Below, piece by piece: positions 1 through 6,418 of a stretch of 64,000 bases of DNA; position 1 is the first letter of the stretch, and each line of letters opens with the position of its first letter. Below the pieces are notes generated by a model that was not told the DNA's origin, made no database searches, and saw only the letters and a program-made list of their open reading frames with translations. The DNA comes from Bradyrhizobium amphicarpaeae. Lineage in GTDB: Bacteria; Pseudomonadota; Alphaproteobacteria; Rhizobiales; Xanthobacteraceae. The position numbers and the translations under genes were made by a program. The stretch is from contig NZ_CP029426.2 in assembly GCF_002266435.3 (NCBI RefSeq), positions 5,610,001-5,674,000 on the forward strand. Reading direction: 5' to 3'.

Positions 1-342
1 CTCGCCGAACTCAAGCAGCACATGTATGTCGAGATCAATCCGGCGGACGCAGCCGAGCGCGGCGTCGTCGACGGCGGCTGGGTCTGGGTGACAGGCGCGG
101 AGAACAGCTCGCGCGCAAGGATGAAGGCGCTGGTGACCGAGCGCGTCGGTAAGGGCGTTGCCTGGATGCCGTTCCATTTCTCCGGCTGGTACGAAGGCGC
201 CGATCTCCGGTCGAAATATCCGGCGGGAGCCGATCCCATCGTGCTCGGTGAGAGCGTCAACACGCTGACAACCTATGGCTATGATCCTGCCACCGGCATG
301 CAGGAGCCGAAGGCTACGCTTTGTCAGATCAGGGCTGCATAA
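1..342 (+). CDS. fdhA: Formate dehydrogenase alpha subunit, C-terminal end (5' truncated by window)
   Basis: The reading frame is open from base 1 to the stop at 340-342, so only the last 113 residues are here. They match the molybdopterin-dinucleotide-binding C-terminal domain of large formate dehydrogenase/DMSO-reductase family subunits: an EINPADAAERGV stretch, a beta-barrel-like VWVTG segment, VAWMPFHFSGWYEG, and a terminal ESVNTLTTYGYDP. The catalytic and Fe-S N-terminal parts lie outside the window. Identity as formate dehydrogenase rests mainly on the four-cluster beta subunit 11 bp downstream, the cytochrome b gamma subunit, and the DUF3305/DUF3306/TorD genes nearby. The family oxidises formate to CO2 at a Mo- or W-bis-MGD centre and passes electrons to the beta subunit. 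Whether the active site uses Cys or Sec cannot be seen. Confidence 0.9.
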   Translation, partial: LAELKQHMYVEINPADAAERGVVDGGWVWVTGAENSSRARMKALVTERVGKGVAWMPFHFSGWYEGADLRSKYPAGADPIVLGESVNTLTTYGYDPATGMQEPKATLCQIRAA

Positions 343-353
343 GAGGTTAGACC

Positions 354-956
354 ATGGCACGGATGAAATTCCTCTGCGATGCGGACCGTTGCATCGACTG
401 CAATGCCTGCGTGACGGCCTGCAAGAACGAGAACGAGGTGCCCTGGGGCATCAATCGGCGGCGCGTCGTCACCATCAACGACGGCAAGCCCGGCGAGCGG
501 TCGGTGTCGATGGCCTGCATGCATTGCACCGATGCGCCCTGCGCGTCGGTGTGCCCGGTCAAATGCATCTATCCGACCGAGGACGGCATCGTCCTGCACA
601 ACAAGGATCAGTGCATCGGCTGCGGCTATTGCTTCTACGCCTGTCCGTTCGGAGCGCCACAATATCCCCAGGTTGGGAATTTCGGCTCGCGCGGCAAGAT
701 GGACAAATGCACCTATTGCGCCGGTGGCGGCGGACCGGAGGCGCCCGGCAGCGCAGAAGAATATGCGAAATACGGCTCCAATCGTTTCGGCGAGGGCAAG
801 CTGCCGATGTGCGCCGAGATGTGCTCGACCAAGTCGCTGCTCGCCGGTGATGGCGACATCATCGGACAACTCTACGAGGAACGCGTCGAAAAGCGTGGCT
901 ACGGCTCGGGCGCGTGGGGCTGGACGACGGCCTATCACGACGACGTCAAGACGTAA
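354..956 (+). CDS. fdhB: Formate dehydrogenase beta subunit, four-cluster ferredoxin protein
   Basis: The protein has 200 residues and begins with ATG after GAGG (342-345). It holds four cysteine groups in the FdnH/Fdh3B arrangement: CIDCNACVTAC near the N-terminus, CMHCTDAPCASVC, CIGCGYCFYAC, and a last group made of CTYC plus CAEMC. Each should bind a [4Fe-4S] cluster and together they form the wire from the molybdenum subunit to the membrane cytochrome. There is no C-terminal hydrophobic helix of the E. coli FdnH type, so it matches the shorter alphaproteobacterial form. It lies 11 bp after the alpha subunit and 11 bp before the preferred gamma start, which indicates one operon. Confidence 0.93.
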   Translation: MARMKFLCDADRCIDCNACVTACKNENEVPWGINRRRVVTINDGKPGERSVSMACMHCTDAPCASVCPVKCIYPTEDGIVLHNKDQCIGCGYCFYACPFGAPQYPQVGNFGSRGKMDKCTYCAGGGGPEAPGSAEEYAKYGSNRFGEGKLPMCAEMCSTKSLLAGDGDIIGQLYEERVEKRGYGSGAWGWTTAYHDDVKT

Positions 957-967
957 GGGAGCTGGTC

Positions 968-2011
968 TTGCGGCCGATGCAAGCGCGACGATCGAGAACC
1001 TGGGTATCAGTCATGACGGCTTTCGCACGCATTCGCTTCGCAATGCTTTTGCTGATGCTGCTCGGTCTCACGGCAGCTCCGGCGCTCGCTCAGAGGCTCG
1101 CGCCAGATGGCGCCCCCAATCCGACCGCCAGCGTCACCAACCAGAAGACGCTGCTTGAGCAGGCGCCGCGGATTCAGGGCCGGATCGACATCCCCGACGT
1201 CAAGGCCAGCGTGCTGATGCAGCCGATGGGGCGGACCTGGGATTATTTCCACGAGGTCCTGCTGCACTGGGGCGGCGCGGCGGTGATCATCGGCATGGTC
1301 GCAATTCTCGCGCTCGCCTATCTGATCATGGGCCGGCTCCGCATCGAGGCGGGACGCTCCGGTCAGACCATCGTCCGCTTCAAGGCTTTCGAGCGGTTCT
1401 CTCACTGGCTGACGGCCGTGTCTTTCGTGCTGCTCGGATTGACCGGCCTGAACATCACCTTCGGCAAGGTTCTGCTACGGCCGCTGGTCGGTCCGGATCT
1501 GTTCTCCGACATCTCGGAGATCGCGAAGTACGTGCACAATTTCACCAGCTTCGCCTTCGTGACGGGCCTTGCCTTGATCACGGTGCTGTTCTTCAGGGAC
1601 AATCTGCTCAAGAAGGTCGATATCGACTGGGTCAAGCAGGGCGGCGGCTTCATCAAGTCGAAGCATGCGCCCGCGGGGCGCTTCAATCTCGGTGAGAAGA
1701 TGGTCTATTGGCTGTCGGTCGCGGCCGGCCTCGCCGTCTCCGCATCCGGCTTCGTCCTGCTGTTTCCGTTCTACGGCACCAACATTGCCGACATGCAGAT
1801 CGCCCAGGTCGCGCACGCCGTGATCGCGATCCTCTTCATCGCGCTGATCCTAGGACACATCTATATCGGCACGCTCGGCATGGAGGGCGCGTTCGAAGCC
1901 ATGGGCACGGGCGAGGTCGACATCAACTGGGCGCGAGAGCATCACGACCGCTGGCTCGCCGAAAAGCTCGAGACCGAGGGACGGCAGGCTTCCGCGACAC
2001 CGGCCGAATAG
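968..2011 (+). CDS. Formate dehydrogenase gamma subunit, cytochrome b556
   Basis: This is the membrane cytochrome b that passes electrons from the beta subunit to the quinone pool. I chose the TTG at 968 because GGGAG (957-961) lies 6 bp upstream; in-frame ATG codons at 977 and 1013 are alternatives. From the ATG at 1013 the sequence starts with a classic secretory signal ending in APALAQ. After it come an amphipathic segment and about four to five membrane helices with candidate haem-ligating histidines in FERFSHWLTAV, KYVHNFTSF, AQVAHAV and LGHIYIGTLGMEGAFEAM, as in FdnI/FdoI-type subunits. Length is about 347 residues. It is the last gene of the operon and converges on the 4Fe-4S protein gene, 29 bp away. 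Confidence 0.9.
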   Translation: MRPMQARRSRTWVSVMTAFARIRFAMLLLMLLGLTAAPALAQRLAPDGAPNPTASVTNQKTLLEQAPRIQGRIDIPDVKASVLMQPMGRTWDYFHEVLLHWGGAAVIIGMVAILALAYLIMGRLRIEAGRSGQTIVRFKAFERFSHWLTAVSFVLLGLTGLNITFGKVLLRPLVGPDLFSDISEIAKYVHNFTSFAFVTGLALITVLFFRDNLLKKVDIDWVKQGGGFIKSKHAPAGRFNLGEKMVYWLSVAAGLAVSASGFVLLFPFYGTNIADMQIAQVAHAVIAILFIALILGHIYIGTLGMEGAFEAMGTGEVDINWAREHHDRWLAEKLETEGRQASATPAE

Positions 2012-2040
2012 CGCGATGGCGTTGCTCTGAGCCGCGCGTT

Positions 2041-4083
2041 TCAGCGGCGGTTCGGGTCGCGCGGCGTCTCCCGATCGCGCAAATAGTCATCCGTGGTGCG
2101 GACAGTTGGGCCCGGTGTGCCGAAAGATTCAAAACCCTGTTCGGCGATGAAGCCGACCCGGCAATCGGCGCACATCCTGATGGCGTCGAGCCTCTCCGAC
2201 GATCCTGAATACATCCAGTGCTGACCTTCGAGCTTGGCAATGATGCGCTCGATGCTGCTCTTGACGCCGAACGGCTTGCTGCAGCGGATGCAGCAGAACG
2301 GCTCCTCCTCCTTTAGAACGCGGGTCGGCGCCCGGCTCGCGCCGAAGTCGATCTGCGGGACCAGCGTGATCACCTTCTCCGGACACGTCGTCCGGCACAG
2401 GCCGCACTGAACGCAGGAATCCTCGACAAAGCGCAAGGCCGGACGCTCGGGATCGTCGCGCAGCGCTCCGGTCGGACAGGCCGACACGCAGGACAGGCAA
2501 AGCGTGCAGCCCGCGGTATCGACCACGACGGCGCCGAAAGGTGCCCCCTCGGGCAATGGAATGACGTCCGCGGGTGCGGGTGCGGGTGCGGCGCGGTGCA
2601 GTTCCGCCAGCGCGAAGCGAAGCACGTCGCGCTTGAGACCGACGGGGCGGAAGCTTGCAGGGCGTGGTGCCGGCGCGTGGGCAGGCGCGGCGCGGAGCGC
2701 CTTGATCAGATGGTCTGGATCGTCGGTCGAGATCACCGAAAGTCGTTCCGAACCGAAGCCAAGACCGGCAAGGATCGGATCGGCCAGCGCGATCGTTCGC
2801 GTCAATCCGGAGACGTCGTGACGCGGCTTGGCCCGCAGCAAGAAGTGAATCGCCGACACGCCATAGGCAAACATCGCGGCGATGCTTTCCAGCCCGGTCT
2901 GCGTCACCTCGTTGACCGCAAACGGCAGTACGTTCGCGGGCAGACCGTCGCCGAACCGCGCCAGCGCATCGATCAGCGGCGAACCATGAGCCGCGTCATG
3001 CACCAGCAAGACGGCCCGCTCACCTCCCGCCCGATGATACGCCACCAGCATCGTGCGCAGCTTCCTGATCAGCGCGTCTTCCGGCGGCAGCGCATAGGAC
3101 GCAGCACCGGTCGGACAGGCCGTCGCGCACTGACCGCAGCCCTCGCAGATATCGGCATCGATGGCGACATGGTTGCCGGCGGGCGTGATCGCACCGGCGG
3201 GACAGACATCGAGGCAGCGGGTGCAGCCAATTTGTTTCGAGCGCGAATGCGCGCAAAGCCCGGCGTCAAAATTGATGTAACGCGGCTTCTCGAACGTCCC
3301 GACCAGGTCACGCGCCTTCAGCACGGCCTGGAGGATCGACGAGCGATTGCCGGGATCGGCACGCAGATAACCGTCGCGCATGTCGCCGGGGATCAGTGCC
3401 GGCCCGCCGGTCAGATCAAGGATGATGTCGCAGCTCGAACGCGCGTTGCTGCGCGATGGACCGAATGTCAGCGCGCGGCGCGAAGACGGGGCGGCTTTGG
3501 CGAAATCGTCGACCACGATGTCGAAGGCGCCCAGATGTCCCTTGATGCCAGTGATCCGACCTTTGGCGATCGGAAAGTCGACACTGCGCGGCGGCGCGAG
3601 CGCGGCCGGTGGCACAATCAGCACGGTGACGTCGAGATGGCCCTTCAGCAACTCGCCGGCCTCGATCGCGGCCTCGTCGCGGCCGTAGATCAGGATGACC
3701 CCGCTGCTCTCCAGCTGAACCATTTCCATGGGCGCGGCGACCTCGGTCGCGGCAGCCAGCAGCGCAGCCATCTTCGGCCCCGCGCGCGCGGCATCATCGG
3801 ACCATCCGGCGGTCTCGCGGATGTTCGCAAACTGTATCGAATTCGCACGATTATTTTCGGCGGCCACCTGCGAAAACAGCGTCGCCTGCTGTGTGCAGGC
3901 AACTGTCAGCAGACCATCTTCGGCTGCGATCGCCTTGAATCGGCCAAGCTCGGCACCGCAAAGCTGCGTCGCAGCCGTCATTTTGCCCTGGCAACCGCGG
4001 CCGATCGCATCGGCATCGAGGGGCATCGACCCTTCACAGGAGCAGATCAGGAAGCGCCGGCCGGTTTCAGGTACAACGGTCAC
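2041..4083 (-). CDS. Multi-[4Fe-4S] protein of the formate dehydrogenase locus
   Basis: The protein has 680 residues. It holds two bacterial 2x[4Fe-4S] ferredoxin modules: a central one (CTRCLDVCPAGAI and CEGCGQCATACPTGA) and one toward the C-terminus (CTLCLSCVSACPTGAL and CVQCGLCRTTCPEKVI). Further CxxC pairs follow (CCIRC, CADC). The N-terminus contains FLICSCEGSM, another cysteine motif of this family. No membrane segment or signal peptide is seen, so it should be cytoplasmic. Such proteins are common beside alphaproteobacterial formate dehydrogenases, but a biochemical role is not established to my knowledge. Electron transfer or cofactor maturation is inferred. It is transcribed divergently from the DUF3305 gene across a 121-bp gap that contains a perfect 12-bp palindrome. 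Confidence 0.85.
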   Translation of the reverse strand: MTVVPETGRRFLICSCEGSMPLDADAIGRGCQGKMTAATQLCGAELGRFKAIAAEDGLLTVACTQQATLFSQVAAENNRANSIQFANIRETAGWSDDAARAGPKMAALLAAATEVAAPMEMVQLESSGVILIYGRDEAAIEAGELLKGHLDVTVLIVPPAALAPPRSVDFPIAKGRITGIKGHLGAFDIVVDDFAKAAPSSRRALTFGPSRSNARSSCDIILDLTGGPALIPGDMRDGYLRADPGNRSSILQAVLKARDLVGTFEKPRYINFDAGLCAHSRSKQIGCTRCLDVCPAGAITPAGNHVAIDADICEGCGQCATACPTGAASYALPPEDALIRKLRTMLVAYHRAGGERAVLLVHDAAHGSPLIDALARFGDGLPANVLPFAVNEVTQTGLESIAAMFAYGVSAIHFLLRAKPRHDVSGLTRTIALADPILAGLGFGSERLSVISTDDPDHLIKALRAAPAHAPAPRPASFRPVGLKRDVLRFALAELHRAAPAPAPADVIPLPEGAPFGAVVVDTAGCTLCLSCVSACPTGALRDDPERPALRFVEDSCVQCGLCRTTCPEKVITLVPQIDFGASRAPTRVLKEEEPFCCIRCSKPFGVKSSIERIIAKLEGQHWMYSGSSERLDAIRMCADCRVGFIAEQGFESFGTPGPTVRTTDDYLRDRETPRDPNRR

Positions 4084-4137
4084 GATATCGCGCGGCTCCC
4101 GGGATCAAGCGGCCTCGGACTGGCCGGATCATCCTCA

Positions 4138-4149
4138 GAGTATATACTC
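4138..4149. promoter_or_regulatory. Perfect 12-bp palindrome in divergent promoter region
   Basis: GAGTATATACTC reads the same on both strands. It sits in the middle of the gap between the divergent 4Fe-4S protein gene (start 4083) and the DUF3305 gene (start 4205). The AT-rich centre could also supply -10 elements. It is a candidate operator controlling both directions of the accessory locus. The regulator is not in the window. Confidence 0.45.
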
Positions 4150-4204
4150 CGCGTGTTGCAAAAGGCGACCTGTATCGAAGACTGCACTTAGTGGAGACGG
4201 GAAA

Positions 4205-4666
4205 TTGATATCGACGAGTCTTGCACGCATTGCTGTCGGTGTCGCCGTCGAACGGCGTAAGGCGAAGAGTGCGTGGGTCGATTTCCTCTGGCGGCCCGTG
4301 TCGGTGTTCGCCGGTGAGCCGTCCGCCGCGCCGTGGACTTCGATCGGCGGCGAAGGCGAGGCTATGCTGTTCTATGCCGGCGACGCCGTGATCGAACTGC
4401 ATCGCACCGAAACCACCAATTATCGCGAGAACCTGACATCGGGCTCGCCGACGCTGTGGGTCAATCTGCGCCCCACGGGCTCCGAGCCGCCTTACGAGCT
4501 GCTCGCCGTCACCGCCGATCCGGCGGAGGGTGAGGCGTTTACCGATGCGGGCAGCAATCTGATCGAAGCCGTGCCGATGCCGGTCGGCATCTCCGAGATC
4601 ATCGAGCGCTTCATTGCCGAGCACCACGTCGAACGCCCCTTCGTTAAACGGAAACGCAATCGTTAG
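4205..4666 (+). CDS. DUF3305 domain protein, formate dehydrogenase accessory
   Basis: The TTG at 4205 is chosen as start because GGAGA (4193-4197) lies 7 bp upstream. This gives 153 residues, the usual family size, and removes an implausible upstream extension antisense to the 4Fe-4S gene. The sequence shows the family pattern: VGVAVERRKAKSAWVDFLW near the N-terminus, then FYAGDAVIELHRTETTNYREN and LWVNLRP, and a basic end (KRKRNR). DUF3305 and DUF3306 genes occur as a pair next to formate dehydrogenases in many alphaproteobacteria. A chaperone or assembly role is inferred from that linkage and from the TorD-type gene that follows; the molecular function is unknown. No signal peptide is seen. 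Confidence 0.85.
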   Translation: MISTSLARIAVGVAVERRKAKSAWVDFLWRPVSVFAGEPSAAPWTSIGGEGEAMLFYAGDAVIELHRTETTNYRENLTSGSPTLWVNLRPTGSEPPYELLAVTADPAEGEAFTDAGSNLIEAVPMPVGISEIIERFIAEHHVERPFVKRKRNR

Positions 4667-4687
4667 TGCAGGACACGAGACAGAACA

Positions 4688-5317
4688 GTGCCAGACCGTA
4701 ACGTTTTTCTTCGCTGGGCGCGTCTCAAGCAGGCGTCGAAAAATGCTGACGCTGGTCAGGCCGAGGTCAAGCAAGCCGCTGAGCCGTCGGCTGGGGATGT
4801 CGCGTCCGAGCCCCCGTTCGATCTCGCCAGCCTGCCAACGATCGAGTCGATTGCCGCCCATACGGATATCGCGGCGTTCCTCAACACCGGCGTCCCGGCC
4901 GAATTGACCCGCGCGGCATTGCGCCGGGCCTGGGCAACCGATCCCGCCATTCGCGACTTCATCGGCATCGCGGAGAACCAGTGGGATTTTAATGACCCCA
5001 ATGCCATTCCCGGCTTCGGTCCGCTCGATCCCTCCGACAACGTTGCCGATCTCGTCGCACGGGTTACGAACGGCCTCAAGCAGGTCCCGGATGTCCTTGC
5101 GGACGTGCCGCCGCCCAGCGATCCGGTTCGGCAAGACCCCGTCAAGTCGGAACAGCCAGTCCTCGAACCAACGATTTCCGCTATTCAATCGTCGCCGGAT
5201 GATACCGTGATAGCGGCGACGGACAACCAGGATGCAGCCGAGCAGCCCGACGATCTTGCTACAACAGCACTACCCTCTCAGCCTAGACGACGTCATGGCA
5301 GTGCATTGCCACGCTAA
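4688..5317 (+). CDS. DUF3306 domain protein, formate dehydrogenase accessory
   Basis: The protein has 209 residues and begins 21 bp after the DUF3305 stop, probably with GTG. The N-terminal half matches DUF3306: FLRWARLKQ, then PFDLASLPTIESIAAHTDIAAFL, LTRAALRRAWATDPAIRDFIG and WDFNDPNAIPGFGPL. The C-terminal 90 residues are low-complexity, acidic and proline-rich, and probably disordered. It is cytoplasmic by sequence. Its biochemical role is unknown; conservation beside DUF3305 and TorD-like genes points to maturation of the formate dehydrogenase. Confidence 0.85.
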   Translation: MPDRNVFLRWARLKQASKNADAGQAEVKQAAEPSAGDVASEPPFDLASLPTIESIAAHTDIAAFLNTGVPAELTRAALRRAWATDPAIRDFIGIAENQWDFNDPNAIPGFGPLDPSDNVADLVARVTNGLKQVPDVLADVPPPSDPVRQDPVKSEQPVLEPTISAIQSSPDDTVIAATDNQDAAEQPDDLATTALPSQPRRRHGSALPR

Positions 5318-5337
5318 CAGCCTGGGGGATCGCTTCA

Positions 5338-5919
5338 GTGCGCAACGTCGATGAATTCGACCTCGCCCGATCGCAGGAATATGCGCTGCTGGCGACGTTG
5401 CTGGTGCGCAGCCCGGACGCGCATCTGCTGAACCGTATCGCCGCACTGCGCGGCGATGCGAGCCCCATGGGTCTGGCGCATATGGCGCTGGCGGACGCCG
5501 CACGCAGGACGGACGAGCAGGCCGCCTCGCGCGAGTTCTTCGCCCTCTTTGCGGGATTGGGCAAGGGCGCACTGCTGCCTTATGCCTCGCACTATCTGTC
5601 CAATACGTTGTATGGCCGCCCGCTCGCCAAGTTGCGGGATATCCTGCAGGGTCTCGGCCTCGAGAAGGCGCCGGAGCGTACCGAGCCGGAAGATCACGCC
5701 GGATTTTTGTGTGAGGTCATGGCGGGCCTCACCGGCGGTGCCATTTCAGCGCAGGCGGACGCTGAGAGGATTTTCTTCGAAGAACATGTCGCGCGCTGGA
5801 TGGGCCGCTTTTTCGCCGATCTCGAGCGGGCTGGTTCGGCCGGCTTCTATGCGGCCGTCGGCGCGGTCGGACGAACGTTCATCGATATCGAGGTGAAGGC
5901 CTTTGCGCTTCCAGCCTGA
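5338..5919 (+). CDS. TorD/DmsD-family molybdoenzyme chaperone
   Basis: The protein has 193 residues and starts with GTG behind GGGGGA. It is predicted all-helical, with TorD-family signatures: an N-terminal EYALLATLLVRSPD segment, LGKGALLPYASHYLSNTLYGRPLAKLR and PEDHAGFLCEVMAGL. TorD-type proteins bind the signal peptide or apo-form of a molybdoenzyme and hold it until cofactor is inserted and Tat export can occur. The client here is most likely the formate dehydrogenase alpha subunit encoded just upstream in the locus. It is the third gene of an apparent DUF3305-DUF3306-TorD operon with gaps of about 20 bp. Confidence 0.88.
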   Translation: MRNVDEFDLARSQEYALLATLLVRSPDAHLLNRIAALRGDASPMGLAHMALADAARRTDEQAASREFFALFAGLGKGALLPYASHYLSNTLYGRPLAKLRDILQGLGLEKAPERTEPEDHAGFLCEVMAGLTGGAISAQADAERIFFEEHVARWMGRFFADLERAGSAGFYAAVGAVGRTFIDIEVKAFALPA

Positions 5920-5986
5920 ACACGGTGTTTTGTATGAGAGATGCACCTATCAGGTGCTAGATTTGCAGACGTAAGGGATCGAGACC

Positions 5987-6112
5987 ATGCGCGTTTTCAC
6001 AATCGCCTGTCTGTTCGCCGCAATCGTCGCGCTCGGCGCGGCCGCTATCCTTGACAATTTCGTGCAGGAGCCCGCGAACACGGCGTTTGCCGAGCCGAGT
6101 GCCCGCGTTTGA
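5987..6112 (+). CDS. 41-aa membrane-anchored small protein
   Basis: ATG at 5987 follows AAGGGA about 12 bp upstream, and the frame ends at TGA 6110-6112. The product has 41 residues: a basic start (MRVF), one hydrophobic helix of about 20 residues (IACLFAAIVALGAAAIL), then a polar tail containing FVQEPANTAFAEPSARV. It is read in the same direction as the TorD-like gene and lies 67 bp after it. Similar short peptides with one helix and a tail ending in a Ser/Ala-x-Arg motif are, as I recall, widespread in Rhizobiales, but no function is known to me. Expression is supported only by the start context and composition. Confidence 0.6.
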   Translation: MRVFTIACLFAAIVALGAAAILDNFVQEPANTAFAEPSARV

Positions 6113-6136
6113 CGACACGATTGTTCATCGAGATTT

Positions 6137-6164
6137 TTGTTCTCCAAGTATTGTTCTCCGAGTA
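6137..6164. repeat. Tandem 14-bp direct repeat upstream of small gene
   Basis: TTGTTCTCCAAGTA (6137-6150) is followed immediately by TTGTTCTCCGAGTA (6151-6164), identical at 13 of 14 positions. It lies 34 bp before the ATG of the 69-aa gene, inside an AT-rich gap. It may be a duplicated protein-binding site or a chance slippage product. Confidence 0.5.
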
Positions 6165-6198
6165 ATCTTCGTCGCATCAGCGAAGTGGGAGATTTTTC

Positions 6199-6408
6199 AT
6201 GACCCGGTTTCTGATTGCTTCAGTCGTCGTTCTGGCGCTGGTCGCCACCACTTCCACGATCTTAAAAAGGCAGCCTCGCACGGTCGAGCTCTCGGCCGCG
6301 GCTATGCCCTCCTTGGTCGAGCTGCACACCATGGCGGGCGTGCATCGGCTTACCGACCAGGACATCGACGATCAATCGCTGATTTTCCCCACGCAGGCCA
6401 AGCAATAA
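6199..6408 (+). CDS. 69-aa membrane-anchored small protein
   Basis: ATG at 6199 follows GGGAGA with normal spacing. The product begins MTRFLIASVVVLALVATTS, a single hydrophobic helix or uncleaved signal anchor. A basic patch (KRQPR) comes next, then a polar, probably periplasmic tail with HRLTDQDIDDQSLIFP. It resembles the 41-aa neighbour in architecture, not clearly in sequence. Its stop lies 10 bp from the end of the convergent GGDEF-EAL gene. I do not recognise a family. Its position suggests a link with the formate dehydrogenase locus, but that is inference. Confidence 0.6.
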   Translation: MTRFLIASVVVLALVATTSTILKRQPRTVELSAAAMPSLVELHTMAGVHRLTDQDIDDQSLIFPTQAKQ

Positions 6409-6418
6409 GCGCAGCCGG

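Noticed and set aside
2596..4191. Long plus-strand open frame opposite the 4Fe-4S protein gene
   Set aside because: It is an antisense shadow in high-GC DNA; the minus-strand frame carries clear ferredoxin motifs, while this one is Arg/Asp/Gln-rich with no family pattern.
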